Below, in pieces: positions 28,448 through 35,710 of a stretch of 64,000 nucleotides of DNA. The notes beneath the pieces were generated by a model that saw only the letters and a program-made list of their open reading frames with translations, was not told where the DNA came from and searched no databases. Position 1 is the first letter of the stretch. Every line of letters starts with the position of its first letter. This DNA is from Janthinobacterium sp. CG3. Lineage in GTDB: Bacteria; Pseudomonadota; Gammaproteobacteria; Burkholderiales; Burkholderiaceae_D. The stretch is from contig NZ_KB467824.1 in assembly GCF_000344615.1 (NCBI RefSeq), positions 4,477,382-4,541,381 on the forward strand, given 5' to 3'. The position numbers and the translations under genes were made by a program.

Positions 28448-28487
28448 GGGGTGCCCACAGAATTCGAAAAAAAATAGTACGCTAAGG
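28448..28487 (+). repeat. Left terminal inverted repeat of the Tn3-family element
   Basis: The repeat runs GGGGTGCCCACAGAATTC, then G and eight A, then TAGTACGCTAAGG. Compared with the right end it differs at three bases plus one length change in the A run. Confidence 0.88.
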
Positions 28488-28523
28488 ATTTCCGCCAGTC
28501 CGAAGCGGCCGGAATCTTCCCTC

Positions 28524-28751
28524 TTCAACGTTTCGGCTCTGCCTCCGCCAACAACGAATTACGAAGCAAGCAGCAACACCAAGGCCGTGACGCTGATCAC
28601 CCAGATATCGCCAGCAGCCTGGCGGCACATCCTGCTCAACGCTCACTACACCTTCCAGAGGGGCGGCAAGATGATCGACCTGGATGCGCTCTTGGCCGGG
28701 CTGGAGCTGGGTGACGGAATTTTCTGGGGTTCCGGCTTACAACCCCCATAA
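28524..28751 (+). pseudogene. Tn3-family tnpA, C-terminal fragment
   Basis: The plus-strand frame reads VTLITQISPAAWRHILLNAH, then YTFQRGGKMIDLDALLAGLE. This is the C-terminal end of Tn3-family transposases (SP-x-AW-HI-L-GHYTF...IDLDAL). It has no start and reads inward from the left repeat, opposite to the larger tnpA piece at 31057-32255. A simple deletion therefore cannot explain the structure; an inversion or joining of two copies must have occurred. Confidence 0.65.
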
Positions 28752-28758
28752 AGGAAAA

Positions 28759-28917
28759 ATGATGCCTACATACAAGGTGAATGTTTGCAGCTGCGGAGAC
28801 AACCCGCGTTGTCTGTATGTGTCGATGCTGACCGTTGGCGACATGAGGGACTTACTGAACGGTGGTTTTATCCTGTACAGCCGTCGCGTTGCGGCCACTG
28901 CCAGCCATGGCACCTAA
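28759..28917 (+). CDS. Small hypothetical protein in the Tn3 unit
   Basis: This 52-residue frame starts at ATG 28759 (or the adjacent ATG 28762) with AAGGAAAA just upstream, a good ribosome binding site. The sequence contains a C-S-C-G...C cluster (VNVCSCGDNPRCLYV), perhaps metal-binding. I do not recognise a family. It lies between the tnpA 3' fragment and the secreted Cys-rich protein gene, in lower-GC cargo DNA. Confidence 0.4.
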   Translation: MMPTYKVNVCSCGDNPRCLYVSMLTVGDMRDLLNGGFILYSRRVAATASHGT

Positions 28918-29049
28918 CCGAAGGAAAAGTATATGCCTTCCGGCTCCACTCATCGTGATTTTCCCCCATCATTTCGGGGGACTCGGATTGCGCTTGCTAG
29001 GATGCGCCTTACACCGTATAAGATTGGTGTTTCATCAACGAAGGCACTT

Positions 29050-29586
29050 GTGAAAATACTTCCTATAATTCTAGTGTTGATTTTTCCACTGGTATCCGGC
29101 GCGGCCGACCGCGAAAGCTGCGCCGACAGTCTGGACGGGATGAAGCGCGTCTTGCGCGACGCTAACGACAAGGCCGACGAAGCAAAGGACCAGCACAGGG
29201 CTTGGAAATCATGTAAGGACTCGTTGAGCTCAGGCTACGATTCAGACGGTGACCGTTGTGATGGGAAGGCGGGCAGGCTGCGCTCCACCGACGGAGATTT
29301 GAACAGCGAATTGAGTACGCTTGACCGGAAATACCGTTCTGTGAAATCGGATTGCTCCGCGCCTGACAGCCGAGCGAGCGCCAGCGCGCCCAAGACTGGC
29401 GACGAACATTGTGATGTCTATCGCGCCTATCTGGGACAGATGGGATATCCAACCCTGTTGAACCTTTGCAAGCAGTACATGCCGGAGGATGAGTGCGGAA
29501 AGTGCCTGGGCTTCCGCCCCACGGCGACCGGGACAGTAGTTCTGCCGCCAGCCGTCCAGCCTACTGTGAAACGAAACAATAAGTAG
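29050..29586 (+). CDS. Secreted Cys-rich hypothetical protein, Tn3 cargo
   Basis: From GTG at 29050, with GAAGG seven bases upstream, this is 178 residues. An N-terminal signal peptide (KILPIILVLIFPLVSGA) is followed by a charged, probably helical region (DGMKRVLRDANDKADEAK). Eight cysteines are spread through the mature part, including a C-terminal D-E-C-G-K-C. An upstream in-frame ATG at 28933 exists but would place the signal peptide internally. No family is recognised. It converges with the HicA-like gene 35 bp away. Confidence 0.6.
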   Translation: MKILPIILVLIFPLVSGAADRESCADSLDGMKRVLRDANDKADEAKDQHRAWKSCKDSLSSGYDSDGDRCDGKAGRLRSTDGDLNSELSTLDRKYRSVKSDCSAPDSRASASAPKTGDEHCDVYRAYLGQMGYPTLLNLCKQYMPEDECGKCLGFRPTATGTVVLPPAVQPTVKRNNK

Positions 29587-29621
29587 CGCGGGTCGTGAAG
29601 GGTCGTTGTCGGTGGCTTAGA

Positions 29622-29915
29622 TCATGGAGAAAGTGGGCTCACATGCCCGCCTTCCATCAAAAGACCTTCGTACTGAAGTTGTGACAAGGGACAGTCGACC
29701 AGCTGTTCAAAGGTTTGCTTTGGGACCTTGCATTGCTTCGCCATGAGCGATAGCAGCCCTGTCGAAATCTCAGTGTGGCTATGGCTAGTCTTGGTGAATA
29801 CTGCCGTTTTCTTGCCCTGGGTGTTGAAGTAATTGTAGTAGTGGTGATCGCCTTCGCGGCCACGAAAACCCTTGTTCAGCAGACCTTTTTCCACATCAAC
29901 CCGTTTACGCGGCAT
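29622..29915 (-). CDS. HicA-like small protein, candidate toxin on the Tn3 unit
   Basis: This 97-residue basic protein opens with a Gly-Phe and double-His arrangement: LLNKGF (residues 12-17) and GDHHYYNYF (22-30). It continues with THSHTEIS and a C-terminal [19 protein letters not shown] helix. Short size, KGF plus G-x-H-H-x-Y, and a later basic helix are HicA mRNA-interferase-like features, but identity to classical HicA is low. It overlaps the end of the upstream 355-residue gene by 11 bp, indicating coupled translation. I infer a toxin-antitoxin-like pair; the alternative is an RNA-binding partner without toxicity. Confidence 0.6.
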   Translation of the reverse strand: MPRKRVDVEKGLLNKGFRGREGDHHYYNYFNTQGKKTAVFTKTSHSHTEISTGLLSLMAKQCKVPKQTFEQLVDCPLSQLQYEGLLMEGGHVSPLSP

Positions 29916-30972
29916 GTGTCACTCCGTCGAAGGTTAACAAGAGTCGCTGCTTCAGCCCTTGCGCAATTTCATCCAAGGAATCATCGTCCGCGAGTGCATA
30001 TTCCGACCAGAGCATTGCGATCTGTTCATCCAGTTCTACGGCGACTTTTTGTCGCGTCTCTGCAAACACTTCAATCCCAAGGCTGTCGTCGCGCAAGCAG
30101 ATGTACTGGCTACTCTCGTCGAGCATAGGAACAAACTTCAGCGGCCGCTTTGCGGTCAGCACAAGCGTGTCACGCGACAGGCGGCTGAATGAAAAAGGCG
30201 ACAAGTCTACCTCCCGGATATCCGTCACGTCATCAATAGCTTTGGGAACTCCGCTATCGTCAAGGATCATCATGCCAGTCACCTGGAGCAAATCGCGACG
30301 ATTCTTGAACAAGAGATCTTCCAATTCCTCGGGGTAAAAGCAATCCATCTCACGACGTGTTACAGGATAGAGAATGGTCAGCTTACGCGCTGCGAAATCG
30401 ATGTTTCGTAGCTCGCCTGTCACAGTTTGTGCAGCCGCCAACTCCTCCGCCGGAACTGTAAGCTCATCAATGAAAGACGCACTCCAATCGCCTACGCTGG
30501 CAACGCTTACGCCAGTCGAGTCGTGCAAATCAAGTCGCCATCCAGACCCAAACTGAGGCAGCATGCCTTTAATGCTCTCTAACACGCGTTTTCTGATGCC
30601 ACCGTCAGGGAGAATATTCGCCATTTCCTCGCGGTCACGGCTCTGAATGCCGACCATCAAATCTTTGAAGATTTGCGTTGCGGCGGCAGCTTGCTCAGGC
30701 GCGAAAAGATCATTGGACGCACCGCCGACGACAACCGGCATCGCGTAGCACCCATGCACGGGCAACTGGCATATGAGCTGAAATTTTTCGGCACTGGACT
30801 TTGCAAGCCTGGCCCTCGCCTTCACGGCCTTGCCTTCGACCTGCAGTCCGATAAGTTCAAATGCGCGCTGAGCATTTTCTAGAATTTGGACGAGCACACT
30901 CGCCGGCAGCGTATGCGCGTCGGTTAGTGGGCCTTCTACATGAAACGTTAAAGCTCGGTCCAGTTCTGTCAT
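29905..30972 (-). CDS. Uncharacterised 355-residue protein, partner of the HicA-like gene
   Basis: From ATG at 30972 this is a soluble protein without signal peptide or membrane segment. It starts [20 protein letters not shown], has a Leu-rich helical region ([20 protein letters not shown]), a beta-rich middle and an acidic C-terminus ([17 protein letters not shown]). I do not recognise a named domain. Operon order and an 11 bp overlap with the HicA-like gene suggest an antitoxin or regulatory role. The reading frame is open upstream into the truncated tnpA, so a 748-residue fusion beginning at GTG 32151 is possible. The ATG is preferred because transposase homology ends about 85 bp before it. 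Confidence 0.6.
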   Translation of the reverse strand: MTELDRALTFHVEGPLTDAHTLPASVLVQILENAQRAFELIGLQVEGKAVKARARLAKSSAEKFQLICQLPVHGCYAMPVVVGGASNDLFAPEQAAAATQIFKDLMVGIQSRDREEMANILPDGGIRKRVLESIKGMLPQFGSGWRLDLHDSTGVSVASVGDWSASFIDELTVPAEELAAAQTVTGELRNIDFAARKLTILYPVTRREMDCFYPEELEDLLFKNRRDLLQVTGMMILDDSGVPKAIDDVTDIREVDLSPFSFSRLSRDTLVLTAKRPLKFVPMLDESSQYICLRDDSLGIEVFAETRQKVAVELDEQIAMLWSEYALADDDSLDEIAQGLKQRLLLTFDGVTHAA

Positions 30973-32255
30973 AGGGTTCTCATCATGTTCTCTATCGTAG
31001 CATGCGCCACTGCGGAAAGCACCAGCCGCGATCCCGAACGTGACGTGCTTGTCCTGCGCGGCCGTCACTAGTTTCAGTCCGATGGCGCGGTAGCGCTGCT
31101 GCTCGCAGCTCCGGTCCCGGATCTCGCCAAGCCGGCGGATGAATACCGCTCTGGCCAAGGCGCTACGCGCCTCGCCCTTGTTCAAACCCGCATGCACGCG
31201 TCGGCGCAGCTCAACGCTTTGCAGCCAGTCCAGGATGAACAGCGACCGTTCGATGCGCCCCAGCTCGCGCAGCGCGACCGCCAAGCCGTTCTGGCGCGGA
31301 TAGCTGCCGAGCTCGCGTAGCATGAGCGACGCCGTCACGGTGCCGTGCTTGATCGACGAGGCCAGGCTTAGGATGTCGTCCCAATGGGCACGCACATGCT
31401 TGATGTTCAGGGTGCCGTCGATCATGGCCTTCAATCTCGGGTATTCTCCGACTGCTCCGGGAATGTACAGCTTGGTGTCGCCCAGATCCCGGATGCGTGG
31501 CGCGAAGCGAAATCCCAGCATGTGCATCAGCGCGAACACGTGGTCCGTGAAGCCGGCCGTGTCCGTGTAGTGCTCCTCGATGCGCAGGCCCGACTCGTGA
31601 TACAGCAATCCATCAAGTATATAGGTCGAGTCCCGCACGCCGACGTTGACCATCTTGGTGCTGAACGGGGCGTAGTTGTCAGCGATGTGCGTGTAGATCA
31701 CCTTTCCCGGTTCGGCGCCGTACTTCGGATTGACGTGGCCGGTGCTCTCAGCCCGGCCGCCGGCGCGGAAGCGCTGCCCATCCGACGACGAGGTGCTGCC
31801 GTAACCCCAGTTCCCGGCGAATGCATGGCCGGTCTGGGCGTTGACCAGATCGGCCAGAGCGACCGAAAAAGTTTCATCCCGAATATGCCAGGCTTGCAGC
31901 CACGACAGCTTGGAGTAGCTCGCGCCGGGGCACGACTCCGCCATCTTGGTCAAACCGAGGTTGATCGCGTCAGCCAGGATCGCCGACAGTAGCAAGGTCT
32001 TGTCCTGAACCTGCGCACCGCTTTTGAGGTGCACGAAGTGGCGGGTGAACCCGGTCCATTCGTCCACATCCATCAGCGGTTCGGTTATCTTGATGCGCGG
32101 CAGCAGACTACCGGCCTGGTCGATCAGCACCTGGGCCGACTCCGGCTCCACCGTGTCCTGTGGCGTGATTTTTAGACCGGTGTCGGTGATGATCGCGTCG
32201 GGCAGCTCGTTGGCCAGCGCAAGCCGATTGACCGTGGCCAGTTGCGGCCGGAGTT
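30973..32255 (-). pseudogene. tnpA: Tn3-family tnpA, central and catalytic part, both ends missing
   Basis: The minus-strand frame is open from the right terminal repeat and carries the DDE core of Tn3 transposases. Counting from GTG at 32151, D124 lies in [10 protein letters not shown]197 in [15 protein letters not shown] and E327 in [30 protein letters not shown] and [13 protein letters not shown] are also present. Normal TnpA is about 1000 residues; the first half is absent. Homology ends after GLKLVTAA (about 31057), with the frame running on into cargo. It cannot encode a full transposase. Confidence 0.85.
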
Positions 32256-32294
32256 CCTTAACGTACTATTTTTTCCGAATTCTGTGGGCGCCCC
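32256..32294 (-). repeat. Right terminal inverted repeat of the Tn3-family element
   Basis: The reverse complement reads GGGGCGCCCACAGAATTC, then GG and six A, then TAGTACGTTAAGG. It mirrors 28448-28487. TAAAC (32295-32299) follows immediately and equals the five bases before the left repeat. Confidence 0.88.
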
Positions 32295-32335
32295 TAAACG
32301 CTTCATTTGGAACGTCGGGCCGCCGGCGGCGCGAC

Positions 32336-32366
32336 GTTGGCTTACGCTGCGCTAACCCGACCTATG
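32336..32366. repeat. REP-like repeat before dacB 3' end
   Basis: TTGGCTTACGCTGCGCTAACCCGACCTA belongs to the same family as 7661-7760, here as one half unit, 10 bp beyond the dacB stop. Confidence 0.55.
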
Positions 32367-32375
32367 GTTTGCGGT

Positions 32376-33851
32376 TCAGTTGGCGCTTGGCGCGGCGGAC
32401 GACGCGACCCAGTCGATCAGCGCGTCGAGCGCGGCGCGGCCGGCGCCGTTGCCGACCAGTTCGTGGTTGATGAAGGCGACCACCACGCATTGCTCGTTGT
32501 TGGCGTCGGGGACGTAGCCGGCGATCGCCACCACGTTGTCGAGGCCGCCGGTTTTGATGCGCGCCCGCGCCGCCGCCGGACTGTTGCGCAGGCGCCGGCG
32601 CATGGTGCCGTCGAGCGCGACGATCGGCAGGCTGGACAGGAATTCCGGCGCCCACGCGCTGTGGCCGGCAACCTGCAGCAGCGCCGCCAGTTGGGATGGA
32701 CGGATGCGCTCGGTACGCGACAGGCCGGAACCATTTTCAATCACCAGGTCGCGCTCGTCGATGTTGTGGCGCTGGAACCATGCGCGCACCGCTTGGCGTG
32801 CCCGCGTCGCGGTATCTTCGCCCGGGGCCGGCGCCGCCGCCAGCGGCCGGCTGCCGAAGTAGGCGTCGGTTTCCAGGCTGCCCAGGCTGAGGTAGAGCAG
32901 GCGCGCCTGGGTGTTGTCGGAGTTTTTGTTGATGTCGCGCAGCACCTCGGGCAGCGCGCGCGACACGTGGTCGGTCAGCAGGCGCGTCTCAAGCGGCGTG
33001 GCGGCCTCGCGCACGGCGCCGCCGAAGCTGCCGCCCAGGCGGCGCCAGGTGGCGCGGAACAGGCGGTCGGCGTAGTCTTGGCGGTCGAGCACGCTGACGC
33101 TGGTCGAGGTCGCGCAGTTGCGTGGGAAGGTGCCGCGCAGCACCACCTTGAGCGTGCCGTCGTCGCCGCGCAGGTAGGTCGGCGTACGCCAGCCGTCCTC
33201 CCATTTGGCGCAACTGGCGTCGACCAGCTTCATGTCGGCGCTGACGCTGACGCCCTCCAGCGGCGGCATCATCAGCAATTTCAGTTGCTTGTCGGTGGCG
33301 CTGAGGTCGATGTGCAGCAGGTTGGTGTTGAGCAGCAAGGCGTCCGGCACGACGTTGTAACGGAACTCCGGCGTCTTGTCGAACTGCGGCGTGGCCAGGT
33401 CGGCCCGCGCCGGGCGGAACAGTTGCCGGTCCAGCAGCAGGTCGCCCCTGATTTTTTTGATGCCCTGGTTGCGCAGTTTTTGCAGCATGTGCTCGAAGGC
33501 GTCGGCGTCGAAGTCGGCGTCGGCGCCGCCGCGCAGCACCAGGTCGCCCTGCAGCACGCCGTCGACCAGCTCGGCGCCGGTGCGCAGCTCGGTGCGGCCG
33601 CGGAAGATCGGCCCGAGTTGCTCCAGCCCGACCACGGTGGTGACCAGTTTCATCGTCGAGGCCGGCTGCATGCTGCGCTCGGCGCCGTGCGCCAGCACGC
33701 TGGCGTTGCCGCGCAGGACGACCGCGCCGACCGCCTCGTCGGGGATGTTGGCCGCGCGCAGCAGCCGCGCCACCGGTTCGGGCAGTTCGGCGTGGACGGC
33801 GGCGCTGCAGGCCAGCAGCGTGAAGGTGGCAAGGGCGGCGCGGCGTGACAT
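32376..33851 (-). CDS. dacB: D-alanyl-D-alanine carboxypeptidase/endopeptidase, PBP4 (DacB)
   Basis: From ATG at 33851 this is 491 residues with a signal peptide (cleavage after V-H-A). Penicillin-binding motifs of class C are present: S-x-x-K as PASTMKLV (about residue 65), S-x-N as KNSDNTQ and K-T-G as RIKTGGLDNV. The inserted domains typical of PBP4 lie between the first two motifs. It trims and cleaves peptide cross-links in the periplasm. It faces the recycling cluster and fits it by function. A longer open frame to 34727 is an antisense reading of the LysR gene. Confidence 0.93.
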   Translation of the reverse strand: MSRRAALATFTLLACSAAVHAELPEPVARLLRAANIPDEAVGAVVLRGNASVLAHGAERSMQPASTMKLVTTVVGLEQLGPIFRGRTELRTGAELVDGVLQGDLVLRGGADADFDADAFEHMLQKLRNQGIKKIRGDLLLDRQLFRPARADLATPQFDKTPEFRYNVVPDALLLNTNLLHIDLSATDKQLKLLMMPPLEGVSVSADMKLVDASCAKWEDGWRTPTYLRGDDGTLKVVLRGTFPRNCATSTSVSVLDRQDYADRLFRATWRRLGGSFGGAVREAATPLETRLLTDHVSRALPEVLRDINKNSDNTQARLLYLSLGSLETDAYFGSRPLAAAPAPGEDTATRARQAVRAWFQRHNIDERDLVIENGSGLSRTERIRPSQLAALLQVAGHSAWAPEFLSSLPIVALDGTMRRRLRNSPAAARARIKTGGLDNVVAIAGYVPDANNEQCVVVAFINHELVGNGAGRAALDALIDWVASSAAPSAN

Positions 33852-33955
33852 AGTGACCTCAATGGAAAAAGACGCGGCAATGCGCAATGTTGCAGGTGGA
33901 AGTATAGGGCCAGTCTGGCCGGCGCGGCCCACTAGCGCGCGCCCGGGGGCGCCGC

Positions 33956-34855
33956 TCAGGCGCGGGCGCGCGTCGCGACGCGGAAGCGCGCCAGCGTTTT
34001 CAGCAGGTTCTGCGTGGCGCCGTCGATGTCCGCCGGGGGCCGGTGCGCCAGGCCGATGTCGCGCTTGAGCCGGGGCTTGAGCGGCAGCACGTGCATGCCG
34101 GGGTGGTCCAGCGAGGGGTCTTCCAGCGGCAGCACGGCGGCGCCGTAGCCGGCGGCGACCAGGCTCTTCATCGCCTCGGTGTAGTTCAGCTCCATGCGCG
34201 CGCGCGGCGCGCAGGCGCCGGCGGCGAACCATTCCATGGTTTGCCGGTACATATGGGTGGACGGGTCGTTGAAGATCAGCGGCCGCCCGGCCAGCCATTG
34301 CGGCGTGACCTGCTTGGGCGCAGACCAGGCCGCCGGTACGAAGGCCATCATCGGGTCGGTGCGCCAGTGCGTCACTTGGACCTCTTCGAGCGGGCGCTGC
34401 GGCATGGCGACGAAGCCCAGGTCCAGGCTGCCGTCGGCGATCCGCCGCATCGCCTCGGCCGAGCCGACGATGGCGATGTCGACGTCGACGCCGGGGTAGT
34501 CGCGCGCCATCGCCGCCAGCACGGCCGGCAGCAGGTGCACCAGCACCCCGGTGGGCGCGCCGACGCGCACGCGGCCGGCGCGGCCCTCGGCCTGGCGGCG
34601 CACGCAGTCGGTGGCGTCGGCGGCGTCGCGCAGCAGGCGGCGGGCCCGTTCCAGCAGCACGTTGCCGGCGGCGGTGGGCGTCACGCGCGCGCCGCCGCGG
34701 ATCAGCAGCGGCGTGCCCAGACGGCACTCGAGTTCGCTGATGTGCAGGCTGACGGTCGGCTGCGCCAGGTGCAGCGCGCGGGCGGCGGCGGAAAAACGGC
34801 CGAGGTCGGCCACCGCTACCAGGGTCCGTAATTGGTCCAGGCTAATTTCGCGCAT
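33956..34855 (-). CDS. LysR-family transcriptional regulator
   Basis: From ATG at 34855 this is 299 residues, with a standard LysR winged helix (LDQLRTLVAVADLGRFSAAARAL) and a substrate-binding domain. A TTG at 34861 would add two residues. It is divergent from the LysE-type exporter gene 93 bp away. LysR-type activators often control such exporters in response to their amino-acid substrates, so it is the probable regulator of that gene. Ligand unknown. Confidence 0.88.
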   Translation of the reverse strand: MREISLDQLRTLVAVADLGRFSAAARALHLAQPTVSLHISELECRLGTPLLIRGGARVTPTAAGNVLLERARRLLRDAADATDCVRRQAEGRAGRVRVGAPTGVLVHLLPAVLAAMARDYPGVDVDIAIVGSAEAMRRIADGSLDLGFVAMPQRPLEEVQVTHWRTDPMMAFVPAAWSAPKQVTPQWLAGRPLIFNDPSTHMYRQTMEWFAAGACAPRARMELNYTEAMKSLVAAGYGAAVLPLEDPSLDHPGMHVLPLKPRLKRDIGLAHRPPADIDGATQNLLKTLARFRVATRARA

Positions 34856-34948
34856 CAGCAAACCTAATAGTGTTAATCAGAAAATTCAACTTTCAAAATA
34901 ACACATTCGCGCCCACGATGGTGCTCTTGCCGACAAAAAGACAACATT

Positions 34949-35578
34949 ATGATCGATTTCGCAAGCCTGCCGGCTTTTCTCGCCGCCACCGCGCTACTGT
35001 TCTTGACGCTGGGGCCGAATACCGTGCTGACCATTAGCACCGGGTTGACCGAGGGGCGCGCCTCGGCCGTGTGCGGCGCCGCCGGCATCGCCGGCGCGAC
35101 GCTGCTGCACGCGCTGCTGGCCGGCCTGGGCGTGGCCGCCGTGCTGCGCGCCCATCCGCTGCTGTTCGACCTGTTCCGCTGCGCCGGCGCGGCCTATCTG
35201 GCCTACCTTTGCTACCAGCGCTTGCGCGCGCCCAGCCTGGCGCTGGCCGAGCGCCGCGCCGCGCCGTCGGCGTGGTTCAGCCTTCGCCGCGGCTTCGTCA
35301 CCAATCTGCTGAACCCGAAGGTGGTCGCCTTCGTCGCGGTGTTCGTGACCCAGTTCGTCGCGCCCCAACTGGCGCCGTTGCCCCTGCAGTTCCTGGTTTA
35401 CGGCGCCATCATCGCCGCCATGGGCTTTGCTTTTGACGGCGCGCTGGCGCTGCTGTGCGGCCGGGTCGGCAAGCTGCTGCTGGAGCGCCCGCTGTTCCAG
35501 CGCCGCGCCAATTGGGTGATGGCGTCGGTCTACCTGGCGCTGGCCGTGCGCCTGCTGCTGATGCGCCGGCCCGGCTGA
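34949..35578 (+). CDS. LysE/RhtB-family amino-acid exporter
   Basis: This 209-residue inner-membrane protein has about six hydrophobic segments and the LysE family start FLAATALLFLTLGPNTVLTIS. It also has the SLRRGFVTNLLNPKVVAF block typical of RhtB/LysE translocators. It should export an amino acid or related metabolite. The substrate cannot be read from the sequence. The neighbour is a divergent LysR regulator. Confidence 0.88.
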   Translation: MIDFASLPAFLAATALLFLTLGPNTVLTISTGLTEGRASAVCGAAGIAGATLLHALLAGLGVAAVLRAHPLLFDLFRCAGAAYLAYLCYQRLRAPSLALAERRAAPSAWFSLRRGFVTNLLNPKVVAFVAVFVTQFVAPQLAPLPLQFLVYGAIIAAMGFAFDGALALLCGRVGKLLLERPLFQRRANWVMASVYLALAVRLLLMRRPG

Positions 35579-35710
35579 CGCCGGTTCCGGTTAGCGCGGC
35601 CTTTATTTTGGCACTGGAAATCCAGTTGGCGCGGCGTCGTTCATAATAGGAACAATCGGCACGGCCGGCCGCAACCGGCCTGCGCCCGCCCGCACAACCT
35701 GGGATGATTC

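Larger units (their letters stand above)
28448..32294. mobile_element. Tn3-family non-autonomous transposon with cargo operon
   Basis: This 3847 bp unit is bounded by about 40 bp terminal inverted repeats starting GGGG and ending TACGCTAAGG (28448-28487) or TACGTTAAGG (32256-32294 in reverse). It is flanked by the identical 5 bp TAAAC on each side (28443-28447, 32295-32299). Repeat form and duplication length are those of Tn3-family elements. Inside lie a truncated tnpA, a second, oppositely oriented tnpA 3' fragment, a Cys-rich secreted protein, a small ORF and a two-gene HicA-like operon. No resolvase is visible. Because tnpA lacks its N-terminal half, movement must have been driven in trans. 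It sits between ddpX and dacB. Confidence 0.85.

Noticed and set aside
29905..32151. A single 748-codon open frame read as one protein
   Set aside because: Residues 1-365 are Tn3 transposase and the rest is unrelated; a normal ATG exists at 30972 after homology ends, so it is split into pseudogene plus cargo gene, with the fusion kept only as a finding.
32376..34727. 783-codon frame covering dacB and beyond
   Set aside because: Only the part from ATG 33851 has a signal peptide and PBP motifs; the rest lies over the LysR gene in another frame.
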